A DNA stretch of 45,941 bases from Clostridium hydrogeniformans DSM 21757 (GCF_000686705.1 NZ_JMLJ01000021.1:1-45941), one strand, 5' to 3'; shown: positions 1 through 9,071, counted from the first letter of the stretch. Made by a program: numbers and translations. Notes: generated by a model not told the origin, from the sequence alone.

Positions 1-662
1 AACCAAGCCATACCTCGTCCAAATAATTCCACCTTAAGACTTCCACGTCTTAAATACTCATTATTCACAGAAGTTATTTCAAGTTCTCCTCTAGCTGATG
101 GCTTTACATTCTTAGATATTTCTACCACATTATTATCATAGAAATAAAGTCCTGGTACTGCATAGTTTGACTTAGGCTCTTCTGGTTTTTCCTCTATGGA
201 AACCACATTAAAACTTTCATCAAATTCTACCACTCCAAAGGACTTTGGATTACTTACATGATATCCAAATATTGTGGATTCTTTTCTGTTTACTGCTCTT
301 TCAAGTCTTTCTGTAAATCCATAACCATAGAATATATTATCTCCAAGAACTAAAGCCACTCTATCATTTCCTATGAATTCTTCTCCTATTATAAATGCTT
401 CTGCAAGGCCCTTTGGTTCCTCTTGAACTGCATAGGAAATACTAAGTCCAAGCTCACTACCATCTCCTAAAAGTTCCTTAAAACATGGTAAATCTCTTGG
501 TGTTGATATTAAAAGTATTTCCTTTATTCCTGCTAGCATTAATACTGATAAAGGATAATAAATCATTGGCTTATCATATATAGGTAATATTTGTTTTGAT
601 ACTGACTTTGTTATTGGGTAAAGTCTTGTGCCTGATCCCCCTGCAAGTATAATTCCCTTCAC
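1..662 (-). CDS. rmlA: Glucose-1-phosphate thymidylyltransferase (partial, 3' end outside window)
   Basis: RmlA makes dTDP-glucose from glucose-1-phosphate and dTTP, the first step of dTDP-L-rhamnose synthesis in the cytoplasm. The reading frame runs open from a GTG at 660-662 to the left edge, giving about 220 of the usual 290 or so residues. Near the N-terminus it has the nucleotidyltransferase signature [11 protein letters not shown]. Further on come LGDNIFYG and the EKP segment typical of the family. The GTG is chosen because an AGGAGGG site lies about 8 nt upstream and the family starts with [10 protein letters not shown]. It is the last gene visible in a leftward polysaccharide operon. 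A rhamnose pathway fits the rhamnosyltransferase-like GT2 two genes upstream. The other rml genes would lie beyond the left edge. Confidence 0.95.
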   Translation of the reverse strand, partial: MKGIILAGGSGTRLYPITKSVSKQILPIYDKPMIYYPLSVLMLAGIKEILLISTPRDLPCFKELLGDGSELGLSISYAVQEEPKGLAEAFIIGEEFIGNDRVALVLGDNIFYGYGFTERLERAVNRKESTIFGYHVSNPKSFGVVEFDESFNVVSIEEKPEEPKSNYAVPGLYFYDNNVVEISKNVKPSARGELEITSVNNEYLRRGSLKVELFGRGMAW

Positions 663-760
663 AATAAATCCCTCCTAAAGTACTTTCATAACTCTCCAAA
701 TCTTTTGAAGTAAAAATTCTCTATAATAAACTTAAGCTTTAATAGTCACTTTCAAAATTT

Positions 761-1612
761 CTAAACTGGCTTATATTTTACAAAGCCCTTGACCCTAGAT
801 ACAAAAGCATTATAACCCTTTTTTATTCTTTCCTTATCCAAGGTTATAATCCCTATAAGTGTATTTACACAATGATACCCTTGAGCCTTTATAAGTAATA
901 TTAATTTATGTACATCAAATCCACTTCTACAAAACGCTCCAAAACCTAATCCATAACTATATACCTTTTCTTCACTCATATTATGACTTGAAGAATAGTG
1001 TGGATGATATAACCTAAGTTCTGGATTATAAACTATAGGTGCTCCTTCTTTAAGAAGTCTATATATCATATCCGCATCCTCACAAGCACCAAAATAATTT
1101 CCAGTACCTAAGTTTTCATTAAAGACTAATTCTTTTGGATTCTTTTTTATAAACATAGTTATAGAAGAACACTTTGTATAGAAGTTGTTCTTATTTATAT
1201 TAATAGTCTCCTTAGGCCATTTTCTTAAAGAGTCTGACCCATCTCTTTCTACTATTCTCCCCATAATGACTTTTGAATCTTTATTACATGTGAAAAAGTC
1301 ATTAACCACTGATAATGTATCTTCTAAATACTCACAATCATCATCTGGAAAAGCAACTATGTCTCCGCTGCAACGCTTAAGTCCTAGATTTCTATTTTGG
1401 GATAATCCCTTAATACTAGACTTTATATGAAGTACATTTAAATCCTGAAACTCATTTATTATCTTAGATAAATCTAGCTTATCATTTTGATCTACAACTA
1501 TAACCTCTATTTTATCTAAAGGGTATTTTATATTCTTTATACTATTTAAAAAACCTTTAACTTCTTCATAACGATTAAGAGTTGCTATTACTAGACTGAA
1601 TTTATGTTCCAT
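761..1612 (-). CDS. Family 2 glycosyltransferase
   Basis: This is a GT-A fold inverting glycosyltransferase of about 283 residues, probably adding one sugar to a lipid-linked repeat unit at the inner membrane face. The N-terminus FSLVIATLNRYEEV is the standard GT2 opening. The acidic run PDDDCEY near residue 90 supplies the metal/nucleotide-sugar DxD motif. I start at the ATG at 1610-1612 because an AGGAG site sits 8 nt before it; the ATG 18 nt upstream overlaps that site. There is no membrane segment. It lies between another GT2 and rmlA on the same strand with a short gap, so it is part of the same operon. Donor and acceptor cannot be told from the sequence. Confidence 0.88.
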   Translation of the reverse strand: MEHKFSLVIATLNRYEEVKGFLNSIKNIKYPLDKIEVIVVDQNDKLDLSKIINEFQDLNVLHIKSSIKGLSQNRNLGLKRCSGDIVAFPDDDCEYLEDTLSVVNDFFTCNKDSKVIMGRIVERDGSDSLRKWPKETININKNNFYTKCSSITMFIKKNPKELVFNENLGTGNYFGACEDADMIYRLLKEGAPIVYNPELRLYHPHYSSSHNMSEEKVYSYGLGFGAFCRSGFDVHKLILLIKAQGYHCVNTLIGIITLDKERIKKGYNAFVSRVKGFVKYKPV

Positions 1613-1652
1613 GAGTTTTTCTCCTAACATATCTAAATTCTATGTATATTTA

Positions 1653-2537
1653 CTAAAACACCTTTTTTTCTTTTCTTAAGGCATTTATAACAAGAGAGAG
1701 TCCCCATTTAGCATATATGCCTAAATAGGTAAGTCCGTTAACTATAAAGTTATATTTATCTTTATAATGTTTGTCATAGAATATTATCATGGATTTATGG
1801 AATTCACCTATCATTCTAGTACTCTGCTTTTTACTACTTTCTCCCTTGTAGTGTGTTATTGAAACCTTTGGATAATAATAGTTTATCCATCCGCCTTCCT
1901 TTACTCTATAGCACCAATCTATATCTTCGCCATACATAAAGAAGGTATCATCTAAAAGTCCTATCTTCTGTATAGTTTCTTGTCTAAGCATCATAAATGC
2001 TCCTACTAGACAATCTATTTCACTTTCTTCATCCTCATCTATATAGGTTGCATTATAGCCTCCAAAAGTCTTAGAATTTTTAAATAACTTATCAAGCTTT
2101 AAAAAATAGCATAAGGAGTTCCATGGGGATGGAAATCCTCTCTTACAAGCTTTATCTAATTTCCCACTGGCTAAAACCACCTTACAACCAAGGCAGCCCA
2201 CATTTTTATTCTCATCTAAGAAGGCTACACATTTCTCTAAGCTTCCTTTGTGTACCACTGTATCTGGGTTTAGTATTAAAACATATTTACTATAGTCTAA
2301 ACTTTTTTCTATAGCTAAGTTATTTCCTTGAGAAAACCCTCCATTTATTGGATTTCTCACAAGGTTAACCTGTGGAAATTCCTTCTCTACCATTTCTGGA
2401 CTTCCATCCTTAGACTGATTATCTACAACCCATACTTCATAGTCTATATTTTCTGTTGTTTCATATATAGAGTTTAAACAACTCCTAAGTAAATCAACAG
2501 TATTATAGCTTACTATTACAATGGATAAATCTTTCAT
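1653..2537 (-). CDS. Family 2 glycosyltransferase, rhamnosyltransferase-like
   Basis: This 294-residue GT2 enzyme begins DLSIVIVSYNTVDLLRSCL and has VVDNQSKDGS, NGGFSQGNN and LNPDTVV. That set is characteristic of the WbbL/RfbF group of dTDP-rhamnosyltransferases. A later FMYGEDIDWCYR segment matches the acceptor-side ED motif of the group. It probably transfers a sugar, plausibly rhamnose, during assembly of a capsule or wall polysaccharide repeat. The presence of rmlA in the same operon supports rhamnose, but this is inference. It is 26 nt downstream of the priming transferase gene and reads in the same direction. Confidence 0.88.
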   Translation of the reverse strand: MKDLSIVIVSYNTVDLLRSCLNSIYETTENIDYEVWVVDNQSKDGSPEMVEKEFPQVNLVRNPINGGFSQGNNLAIEKSLDYSKYVLILNPDTVVHKGSLEKCVAFLDENKNVGCLGCKVVLASGKLDKACKRGFPSPWNSLCYFLKLDKLFKNSKTFGGYNATYIDEDEESEIDCLVGAFMMLRQETIQKIGLLDDTFFMYGEDIDWCYRVKEGGWINYYYPKVSITHYKGESSKKQSTRMIGEFHKSMIIFYDKHYKDKYNFIVNGLTYLGIYAKWGLSLVINALRKEKKVF

Positions 2538-2563
2538 AATACTTCTTCCTTCCTAAAAAAAGC

Positions 2564-3214
2564 TTATACAGCACCTTTTCCCTTTAAAACTGATAATACG
2601 GTTTGGAATATTATCTTAATATCAAACCCAAAACTTCTATTATCTATATAATCCATATCCATTTGTACTCTTTCCTCATAGGTAGTATCACTTCTACCAT
2701 TTGCTTGCCAGTTACCTGTAAGACCAGGTTTAACCTTTAATAATTTTCCTATATATTCACCATACTTTTCTACTTCTTTCTCTACTATTGGTCTTGGACC
2801 AACTACACTCATATCACCTTTAATAATATTTACTAGCTGAGGAAGCTCATCTAAGCTTGACTTTCTTAAAAAGTCTCCAATCTTTGTTATTCTTGGATCA
2901 TCATCCAGTTTAAAATTTATCTCAAATTCACGTTTTTGTTCTGGGGTAAACTTTTCAAAAAGCTCTGCCGAATTTTCATACATGGTTCTAAACTTATAAA
3001 CTTTTATAAGCTCGCCATTAAATCCTAGTCTTTTATGTCCAAAAAACACAGGACCTTTAGAATCTAGTTTTACAATTATAGCTAGTATTATAAATAAAGG
3101 CGAAAATATAATAAGTGCTAAAGTGGCAGATATTATATCAAACAATCTTTTAACTAAATCATATACTGGCTTTTGCTCAACTGTACTATCTATGTTTATC
3201 TCTTTCAACTGCAT
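2564..3214 (-). CDS. Undecaprenyl-phosphate sugar phosphotransferase (priming enzyme)
   Basis: This is a bacterial sugar transferase (WbaP/RfbP/EpsE C-terminal family) of 216 residues. It moves a sugar-1-phosphate onto undecaprenyl phosphate to start repeat-unit synthesis. One hydrophobic helix lies at about residues 23-48 (LFDIISATLALIIFSPLFII). Family motifs follow in order: KRLGFNGE, VYKFRTM, DPRITKIG, LRKSSLDELPQL, MSVVGPRPI and KPGLTGNWQ. There is no N-terminal multi-spanning region, so this is the short monotopic form. A GGAGGAG site lies directly before the ATG. It is the first visible gene of the leftward operon; the 1.3 kb upstream carries no gene, so the promoter is probably just upstream. 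A TATAAT-like hexamer on the minus strand at 3264-3269 is a weak candidate. Confidence 0.93.
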   Translation of the reverse strand: MQLKEINIDSTVEQKPVYDLVKRLFDIISATLALIIFSPLFIILAIIVKLDSKGPVFFGHKRLGFNGELIKVYKFRTMYENSAELFEKFTPEQKREFEINFKLDDDPRITKIGDFLRKSSLDELPQLVNIIKGDMSVVGPRPIVEKEVEKYGEYIGKLLKVKPGLTGNWQANGRSDTTYEERVQMDMDYIDNRSFGFDIKIIFQTVLSVLKGKGAV

Positions 3215-4526
3215 AATACTCCTCCATAATAAACCTTTATTAACTATGCATATTCACCAATCTATTATACATAATAAACCTTAAAAAATCTATATACACT
3301 AAAAATCTTAATATTTAGTCATATATATTTTAATATATTACCTTAGTACTACCATTATAATGGGTTAATCCTATGAAATAATTACATTATTATTAAATTT
3401 AAAAAATAAAATATGAATATTTAGCTTTTAAAATTTATAATTCTTTTCATTTCAACATCATTTAATATAATTTTTCCTTATACTGGTTGTACCAATTCTA
3501 AACTACAGTATTAAAATATAAAGTGAAAGTTAAACCTAAGAAAGTATTACTCTAAATCTTATTTATATACACATCAGTGCTAAGCCTTTAATATACTTAA
3601 AAATATATACTTCAAATTTATTGTCTTTAGCATATATAAATAATTTTTTTAAAATATTCATATATTGTTTATAGCATTAAATCCTTCAACTTAATAAATG
3701 ATATATTATATTCACCTATTATACTTTATTTTCATGAAAGTTTTATCCATTATCTTTCACATATAATATAAAAATCTATTACAGTTTACTATTACTTTTT
3801 CTTCTTGTAAACTTATTCTTATTATTAACAATAATTCATTCCTGTATTCTTCTATAAAATAATAATGTAAATTTAAACTTAATTTTCTCTAGTATAATAT
3901 TTAAACTTTCTAGGATTCTTAATTATTATCTTTAACTTTTAAATGAAAAAAGCCTTCCACCCTAAAACTTTTATAACATATAATTATATACCTCAATAGT
4001 TCCTAATTTATATGTAGTTCACTCCTAGTTTCCTTAGATAAAATTATAAAGGACTCTCCAATTCTATATCCAACCTTAAATCAGATATTAAAATGGCAAA
4101 GTCCCATATTAACTATACCTTATTAATCACATATAATTGCTACTCTTAAATTCTAAACTACGAAATTTCTACTATAAGACATAGTAATCTTAAATCTATA
4201 AATTAGGTAGCATACTCTAACTAAGGATAGTTAATCTTATCTTCTATGGATAGAAACTTTCAAGTTAACTACAAAGTTATAAATAGCTCTACATAAAAAG
4301 AAAATAACTGAAAATAATATTAGGAAAAAAACTATAAATATAAGTTTAGCTTCATTATTATCTATATATTTTTTAACTTTAGTTTCATATCTATTTCCTT
4401 TCTATGTCCTATAGTTTTTTTGGTTTTAAGTTTAATTGATACCGACCTCTAATATACTAGTACTCATATATTCAAATAATCATGTTTATCCAACCAATAC
4501 TTTCTTTCCCCTTATATTTACCTATA
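3215..4526. other. 1.3-kb gene desert with a possible broken small membrane-protein gene
   Basis: I find no intact gene here on either strand. Stops are frequent in all frames and base composition is more AT-rich than the flanking genes. At about 4237-4400 on the minus strand there is a readable frame of roughly 50 codons ending at 4237. It contains a convincing hydrophobic segment (KLIFIVFFLILFSVIFFL) followed by basic residues. It has no in-frame ATG: a GGAAATAGAT-ATG-like start lies one frame away and runs into a stop. This looks like a small membrane-protein gene broken by a one-base change. The rest may be decayed coding sequence, but I cannot support any family. Confidence 0.35.
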
Positions 4527-4859
4527 CTATATTCCTATAATAATAGTACCTATAAATATAAGTCCTATGCCTATTATCTTATTCTTATTTACTTTCTCCT
4601 TTAAAAATACCTTGGCTATTATAAGAGTCCAAACATAAGTTAATGAGTTCAATGGTAGAACCAATGTGTAAGGTAGATATTTTAATATGTAAATATTCAC
4701 CCCTGCTCCTAATATATAAAATAATCCTCCAATATAAATAAACTTATTAAAAAATAAAGATTTTAAATCCACTATCTTCTCTGAAGAAAGCTTTAAAAAG
4801 TATCCTCCGAAAGCACCAAACAGCGTCATTATTACTAAATATAAGGGTATCATTGACAT
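4527..4859 (-). CDS. SMR/EmrE-like four-helix half-transporter, second of a pair
   Basis: This 110-residue protein is almost entirely four hydrophobic helices (about 5-22, 35-55, 60-82 and 88-109), the size and layout of small multidrug resistance and ArnE/ArnF-type proteins of the drug/metabolite transporter superfamily. The PLNSLTYVWTLIIAKVFLKEK segment near the C-terminus resembles the conserved third and fourth helices. It overlaps the preceding half-transporter gene by about 10 nt, so the two are likely translated together and may form a heterodimer. In ArnE/ArnF such pairs flip a lipid-linked sugar across the membrane. The upstream phosphatase and prenyltransferase remnant make a polyprenyl-phosphate-sugar cargo plausible, but a drug or polyamine cargo is not excluded. 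Confidence 0.8.
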   Translation of the reverse strand: MSMIPLYLVIMTLFGAFGGYFLKLSSEKIVDLKSLFFNKFIYIGGLFYILGAGVNIYILKYLPYTLVLPLNSLTYVWTLIIAKVFLKEKVNKNKIIGIGLIFIGTIIIGI

Positions 4860-5206
4860 TTTCTCTTCTCCCCTCTTCCTATAAAAACAACTCCTAGAAT
4901 GATTAACCCAATTCCTATAAGTTTTTTAATATCTATAACCTCTCCTAAAAATACATATCCATTAACTAGAGCAAATATATAGGATGTACACATAACAGGA
5001 TAAAGTACAGATAGTTCTCCAAACTTTAGGGATAATATCATAACCATTGCCCCTAATCCATATAATAGAAACCCTAGTATAATATATAAAATTTCTCCTG
5101 TTCTATTAAATTCTTTCCAAAATAGTTGTCCAAAGGCTGTAAATAGTGAAGATACTATCATTAATCCTATTCCTACATAAATAGAACCCCTCTTATTCTT
5201 TTCCAT
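4850..5206 (-). CDS. SMR/EmrE-like four-helix half-transporter, first of a pair
   Basis: This 118-residue protein has four predicted membrane helices and a GQLFWKE segment in helix 1, where SMR proteins carry their essential glutamate. LSVLYPVMCTSYIFALVNGYVFLGE matches the family's helix 3-4 region. I start at the ATG at 5204-5206 because GGAGG lies 5 nt upstream; a TTG four codons earlier overlaps the ribosome site. The start sits 2 nt past the end of the phosphatase gene. The pair with the next gene suggests a heterodimer like ArnE/ArnF or EbrA/EbrB. The transported compound is unknown. Confidence 0.82.
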   Translation of the reverse strand: MEKNKRGSIYVGIGLMIVSSLFTAFGQLFWKEFNRTGEILYIILGFLLYGLGAMVMILSLKFGELSVLYPVMCTSYIFALVNGYVFLGEVIDIKKLIGIGLIILGVVFIGRGEKRKCQ

Positions 5207-5208
5207 AG

Positions 5209-5853
5209 CTACCTCCAATTTAAAAACATATATTCTAAAAACTTGTCCCTTGATCTCTTGTTGAAATTAATAAATGCCTTATTTTTAACTAAATTCATCA
5301 TAGGAATGTCTGCTAAGGAATCTGAATAAGCAAAACTATTTTCATAATCTATGGTAATTTTATTCTCTTCTAAAAACTTATTTATTCTTCTAACCTTTTC
5401 TTCCCCTTTGCAGTTTTCTCCCACTATTTCATTTATATAATTATCCTTAGTCTCCTCTAATATAGTACCTATAACAAAGTCTACTTCTTCTATAGTATTA
5501 AAATATTTTATATAACATTCAGGAGATGCAGATACTAATACTACCTTATATCCCTTAGACTTCTTTTCTCTTACCTCCTTTAATCCATCCTTGTACATTC
5601 TTTTTAAGAGAACATTTTCATAAAAATCCTTCAAATCTTTTTTATTTAAATAATTAAGGGTAAAAAACATAGTTTCTTTTGCTTCTTTTAATGATATTAA
5701 TTTTAACCTATACAAAATCACATCTTTAAAAACCCTTGGCAACTTTAATAAGGCTAAAGGATGTTTTCTAACAGTATACTTAATCAAAAGTATCATGGAA
5801 TCCCCATTAATTATTGTTTTATCTATATCAAAAAAAGCCAATCTCTCTTCCAC
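5209..5853 (-). CDS. HAD-IB family phosphatase
   Basis: This is a haloacid-dehalogenase-type phosphatase of the subclass IB (SerB-like) group, 214 residues. The nucleophile motif FFDIDKT gives Asp9 and Asp11. Motif II is VLVSAS, the conserved lysine region is GEEKVRRI, and motif III is YSDSLADIPMM. All catalytic residues are present. The helical cap between motifs I and II holds RKHPLALLKLP, typical of the TIGR01490-like HAD-IB group rather than true phosphoserine phosphatase. The start is a GTG at 5851-5853, 7 nt after AGGGAGG. It is the head of a tight three-gene unit with two half-transporters. The upstream tail of a decaprenyl-phosphate phosphoribosyltransferase-like gene suggests it once removed a phosphate from a lipid-linked pentose phosphate (inference). 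Confidence 0.87.
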   Translation of the reverse strand: MEERLAFFDIDKTIINGDSMILLIKYTVRKHPLALLKLPRVFKDVILYRLKLISLKEAKETMFFTLNYLNKKDLKDFYENVLLKRMYKDGLKEVREKKSKGYKVVLVSASPECYIKYFNTIEEVDFVIGTILEETKDNYINEIVGENCKGEEKVRRINKFLEENKITIDYENSFAYSDSLADIPMMNLVKNKAFINFNKRSRDKFLEYMFLNWR

Positions 5854-5876
5854 TCCAACGCCTCCCTAAATAAATT

Positions 5877-6005
5877 TTATATATTCAATATTATCATGGT
5901 GCATCCCCCCCACATAACCATGTTGATAATTAATCTTTTATCAGTAAGTACTGTTTCTGTAGGACTCCCTCCTTGGTTCTTCAAGTCTACTAAATATTCT
6001 ATATA
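5877..6005 (-). pseudogene. 3' remnant of a UbiA-family (decaprenyl-phosphate phosphoribosyltransferase-like) gene
   Basis: A 42-codon open frame ends with TAA at 5877-5879 and begins just after a TAA at 6006-6008, with no usable start. It reads IEYLVDLKNQGGSPTE and continues into TVLTDKRLIINMVMW. From memory, that is very close to the C-terminal end of UbiA-type polyprenyl-phosphate phosphoribosyltransferases, which end with a GGSPxE..L.DKP..IN.LLW pattern and a last membrane helix. The expected upstream part (roughly 250 codons) is not readable. Fragments such as a short hydrophobic stretch in other frames around 6010-6060 may be remains. It lies 23 nt before the HAD-IB phosphatase gene, on the same strand. 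Confidence 0.6.
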
Positions 6006-6323
6006 TTAAATCTTATTCTTATGAACAAAGAAGATATAAAGTGAATAAAACACACTATGTTAGATATTTGACCTATGTATTCCACTGAATGTTCTATACC
6101 TTTAGCTGAAACTCCTTTATTCTATAAATAATATTTATTTTAGTCAATCTATTCGCAGTATCAAGAAAATTTTCCATATTATTATATAATAATACATAGT
6201 TTCCTATATTATAGTATAATTTAACTATTCATGTTAAATTAATTGTAGTATTATATTTATTATGGGTTTAATTTTAAAATTTGGTTATGTTTGTTATACA
6301 GTTGAAAGGAGGATATATAATTT

Positions 6324-7373
6324 ATGGGAAGTAGAATGGATATAAATCATTACAACGGTACTAAAAAAAAGAAAAAGAAAAAGAAGAAGAAAAATCCCTA
6401 CCTTAGGATATTTCTTTTAATTGTTCTATTATTGTGTCTTATAGGTATAGGATATGGTGGGTATTACTTATTTTTACTTAACAAAGTAAAAACTGAAAAA
6501 ATAGATAGAAATAATGTAGGTATTGATAGTTCCCTAGAAGAAAGGCTTAAAAAGGACGGAAAAGATCATATTATAAACATATCCTTACTAGGAATAGATG
6601 AGCCTGAAGGTGATGAGCCTACTCGTTCTGATGCCACTATGGTACTTACTATAGATAGAGATAGAAATAAGATAAAAATCATATCTCTTATGAGAGATTC
6701 TTATGTAAATATAGATGGGCATGGTAAGGATAAGCTTAATCATGCTCATGCCTTTGGTGGTCCAGAGCTTACAATGAAAACCATAAATAAAAATTTTAAT
6801 CTAAATGTAAAGGATTTTGCCTCTGTAAACTTTGCTGATATGCAAAAAATTATAGATACTTTAGGGGGAATAGAGCTCACCATAAGAAAGGATGAAATAG
6901 AACATGCTAATCGGTACATAAATGAACTGGCAAAGCTAGGTAAAAAGAAGGCAACTCCTTTAACTAAAACTGGTACTCAAAAGGTTAATGGTATGCAAGC
7001 CCTTGCTTATACTAGAATAAGGTACACCAGTGGGGGAGATTTTGAAAGAACTGAAAGGCAGAGAATTGTTCTTTCTAAACTATTTGATAGGATAAAGGAA
7101 GCTGGAATCTCTAAATATCCAGATCTTGTAGCTGAGCTTCTTCCAATGATTAAAACCTCCATGACTCCAACAGATATTGTTCTTTTAGGTAAGGATATAA
7201 TATTTAGTGGAACAACAAACTTAGAACAAGAGCGTTTCCCTGTGGATGGAGATTTCCCTGACTCTGGAAAAATGATTAAGGGAGTTTGGTATCTACCTTT
7301 TGATGAAAAAGCAACTCAAAAGAAGCTTCATGACTATATATTTGATGATATAAAGCCTACTAAGACTAAATAA
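6324..7373 (+). CDS. LytR-CpsA-Psr (LCP) family wall-polymer ligase
   Basis: LCP proteins transfer undecaprenyl-linked teichoic acids or capsule polymers onto peptidoglycan outside the membrane. This 349-residue protein has a cytoplasmic start with ten lysines in a row (residues 14-23), one membrane helix at about 29-52, and an extracellular LCP domain from about residue 85. Conserved LCP elements are present: GIDEPEGDEPTRSDATM, LMRDSYVNI, KLNHAHAFGG and AYTRIRYTSGGDFERTERQ. The arginines and aspartates that bind pyrophosphate are in these segments. AAAGGAGG lies 11 nt before the ATG. It is monocistronic with a strong terminator. Its likely partners are the polysaccharide genes at the left end or the LicD/ligase pair at 31-33 kb. 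Confidence 0.93.
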   Translation: MGSRMDINHYNGTKKKKKKKKKKNPYLRIFLLIVLLLCLIGIGYGGYYLFLLNKVKTEKIDRNNVGIDSSLEERLKKDGKDHIINISLLGIDEPEGDEPTRSDATMVLTIDRDRNKIKIISLMRDSYVNIDGHGKDKLNHAHAFGGPELTMKTINKNFNLNVKDFASVNFADMQKIIDTLGGIELTIRKDEIEHANRYINELAKLGKKKATPLTKTGTQKVNGMQALAYTRIRYTSGGDFERTERQRIVLSKLFDRIKEAGISKYPDLVAELLPMIKTSMTPTDIVLLGKDIIFSGTTNLEQERFPVDGDFPDSGKMIKGVWYLPFDEKATQKKLHDYIFDDIKPTKTK

Positions 7374-7446
7374 AAATTCTGCATATTACACTAAGTTAAA
7401 CTAATATAGAATTATTAGCCTTATAAATCTTTAGCTTATTATTAAG

Positions 7447-7497
7447 AAAGGATATGACCTAATACATAATTATGTACTAAGTCATATCCTTTTTTAT
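7447..7497 (+). terminator. Rho-independent terminator of the LCP gene
   Basis: AAAGGATATGAC at 7447-7458 is complementary to GTCATATCCTTT at 7481-7492, and a T-rich run follows. The loop can also pair internally. The stem begins with A residues, so it could also stop leftward transcription. Confidence 0.85.
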
Positions 7498-7603
7498 TTT
7501 ATATTTTCTATTTATGTTTTATTATATTACTCCATAATATAATAAGGTTTATGTTCTCTAGTTACCCTGTTCTTAAATTTGTACTTCTTTTAAAATTTAT
7601 CTA

Positions 7604-8410
7604 TTATTCCTCTAAAAATGCATTTACTTCTCCTCCAAGGAGTATTATAAGAGAACTTAAGTATAGCCATGTCATAAGAATAACCACTGCTCCTATACTC
7701 CCATATATCCTAGAATAATTAGCAAAGTTATTAACATAGTAAGAAAACCCTAAGGAGGTTATAATCCATCCTACTGTTGTAAATACAGCTCCTGGCAGCA
7801 CATTTATCCACTTTTGGCGTTTACAAGGAGTAAAAACATACATAAGGATAAATACAAATATCATTATAAAAACTATTACCCCATACCTTAAAAACTGCCA
7901 TATCTGAAGAAACAGTAAGTCATATCCTGTAATCCTAAATAAATATTTCTCTAACACCTTCCCAAATACTAGTAAAACAAGGGCTGCTATTATTATTAAA
8001 CTTATGGCCAAGGTGAATATTATAGATAGTATAAATGTACTGATGATTCCTCTAGATTCCTCTGTGTCATAAGCTTTGTTAAGCCCTACAATTATTGCCC
8101 TAAATCCTGATGCTGCCGTCCATATAGTTATGATTAAACTTATGGATAATATGTTCCCATTCTGGTTCATAAGTATACCTCTTACAGTTTCCTCTATAAG
8201 ATCATAAGCCATGGTTGGTAGTAAGGCTTCTAAGGTAGTTAAAACTGCCTTAGGACTAAGATTTAGATATCCAATTAAGGTCATTAGAAATATTAAAAAA
8301 GGGAAAAAAGCCACTATTAAGCTATATGCAAGCTGTGATGCTAGGGCAAATATATCATCCTTAAATAGCTTATCCCAAAATCTCCTTATCTCCTTAAATC
8401 CTATATTCAT
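7604..8410 (-). CDS. YihY/UPF0761 family integral membrane protein
   Basis: This 268-residue protein has about six membrane helices. It carries YihY (formerly RNase BN/BrkB) family features: FALASQLAYSLIVAFFPF near the N-terminus, TIWTAASGFRAIIVGLNKAYD in the middle and YGSIGAVVILMTWLYLSSLIILLGGEVNA near the C-terminus. The biochemical role of the family is not settled; it is not a ribonuclease despite the old name. It lies 56 nt downstream of the sigma-factor gene on the same strand, with no terminator that I can see between them. It may therefore share the LexA-box promoter. Confidence 0.9.
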   Translation of the reverse strand: MNIGFKEIRRFWDKLFKDDIFALASQLAYSLIVAFFPFLIFLMTLIGYLNLSPKAVLTTLEALLPTMAYDLIEETVRGILMNQNGNILSISLIITIWTAASGFRAIIVGLNKAYDTEESRGIISTFILSIIFTLAISLIIIAALVLLVFGKVLEKYLFRITGYDLLFLQIWQFLRYGVIVFIMIFVFILMYVFTPCKRQKWINVLPGAVFTTVGWIITSLGFSYYVNNFANYSRIYGSIGAVVILMTWLYLSSLIILLGGEVNAFLEE

Positions 8411-8466
8411 TAATTCACGTCCTTCTAATAATTTAAGCTATAAGGATATTATACTTACTTATTATA

Positions 8467-9042
8467 TTATTTTCTATAATCCTTAAGATATTCTCTAAGT
8501 TCTCCTATTAATTTGTTTTTTCTTCTTATACAACTAAAATATTCTTTATTGCATTTTATGGAGTATTCCTTTATGTTTCCTTTAGTTCCTCTAAAATAGT
8601 ATATTAATAATTCCCTATCTTGAAAACCTAAATTATTTAAAAAATCACTTACTATTTTAAGTATGTCCTTTTTATCCATATACTCTTCTAAGGTATAATT
8701 ATCTTCTATTATATCTATGGCCTCATGGTCATCTTCATCTATTGTGGCATTAAGACTTATAACATGATTATATCTTGCAATCCTTCTTATTTCATTATAG
8801 TAATTGTTTCTAATTACCTTATAAGCATATCCCTCAAACCTAGTATTACTATTTAAATCATAAGTTTTTACTGCTATTATAAGGGATTGAGTACCTATAC
8901 TTATAAGATCATCCTCATCAAATCCCCTTATATATATTGTTCTAGCCACCTTTTTTATAAGCCCTTGGAACCTCTTAACTATCTCATATAGTGCATCCTG
9001 CTCCCCATGTTTTGCATTTATAACAAGATTTATCAATTCCAT
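8467..9042 (-). CDS. Sigma-70 family RNA polymerase sigma factor, ECF/UviA-sized
   Basis: This 191-residue protein has a sigma region 2 at about residues 20-95. It includes the core-binding and -10-recognition pattern FDEDDLISIGTQSLIIAVKTY, then FEGYAYKVIRNNYYNEIRRI. A weaker region-4-like helix-turn-helix follows near the C-terminus (FQDRELLIYYFRGTKGNIKEYS). There is no region 1 or 3, so it is a small alternative sigma factor. Opening with LVINAKHGEQDALYEIVKRFQGLIK, it resembles SigH-like and clostridial group V factors such as UviA/TcdR, but I cannot place it firmly. A GGGGGAGAGGG stretch precedes the ATG. Its promoter carries a LexA-type site, so DNA damage probably induces it. No anti-sigma gene is adjacent; the next gene downstream encodes a YihY membrane protein. 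Confidence 0.85.
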   Translation of the reverse strand: MELINLVINAKHGEQDALYEIVKRFQGLIKKVARTIYIRGFDEDDLISIGTQSLIIAVKTYDLNSNTRFEGYAYKVIRNNYYNEIRRIARYNHVISLNATIDEDDHEAIDIIEDNYTLEEYMDKKDILKIVSDFLNNLGFQDRELLIYYFRGTKGNIKEYSIKCNKEYFSCIRRKNKLIGELREYLKDYRK

Positions 9043-9071
9043 TCCCTCTCCCCCTTAATAGTGTTATACAA

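Noticed and set aside
5761-6009. 82-codon plus-strand frame near the HAD-IB gene
   Set aside because: It is the shadow of the HAD-IB start region and the UbiA remnant on the other strand.
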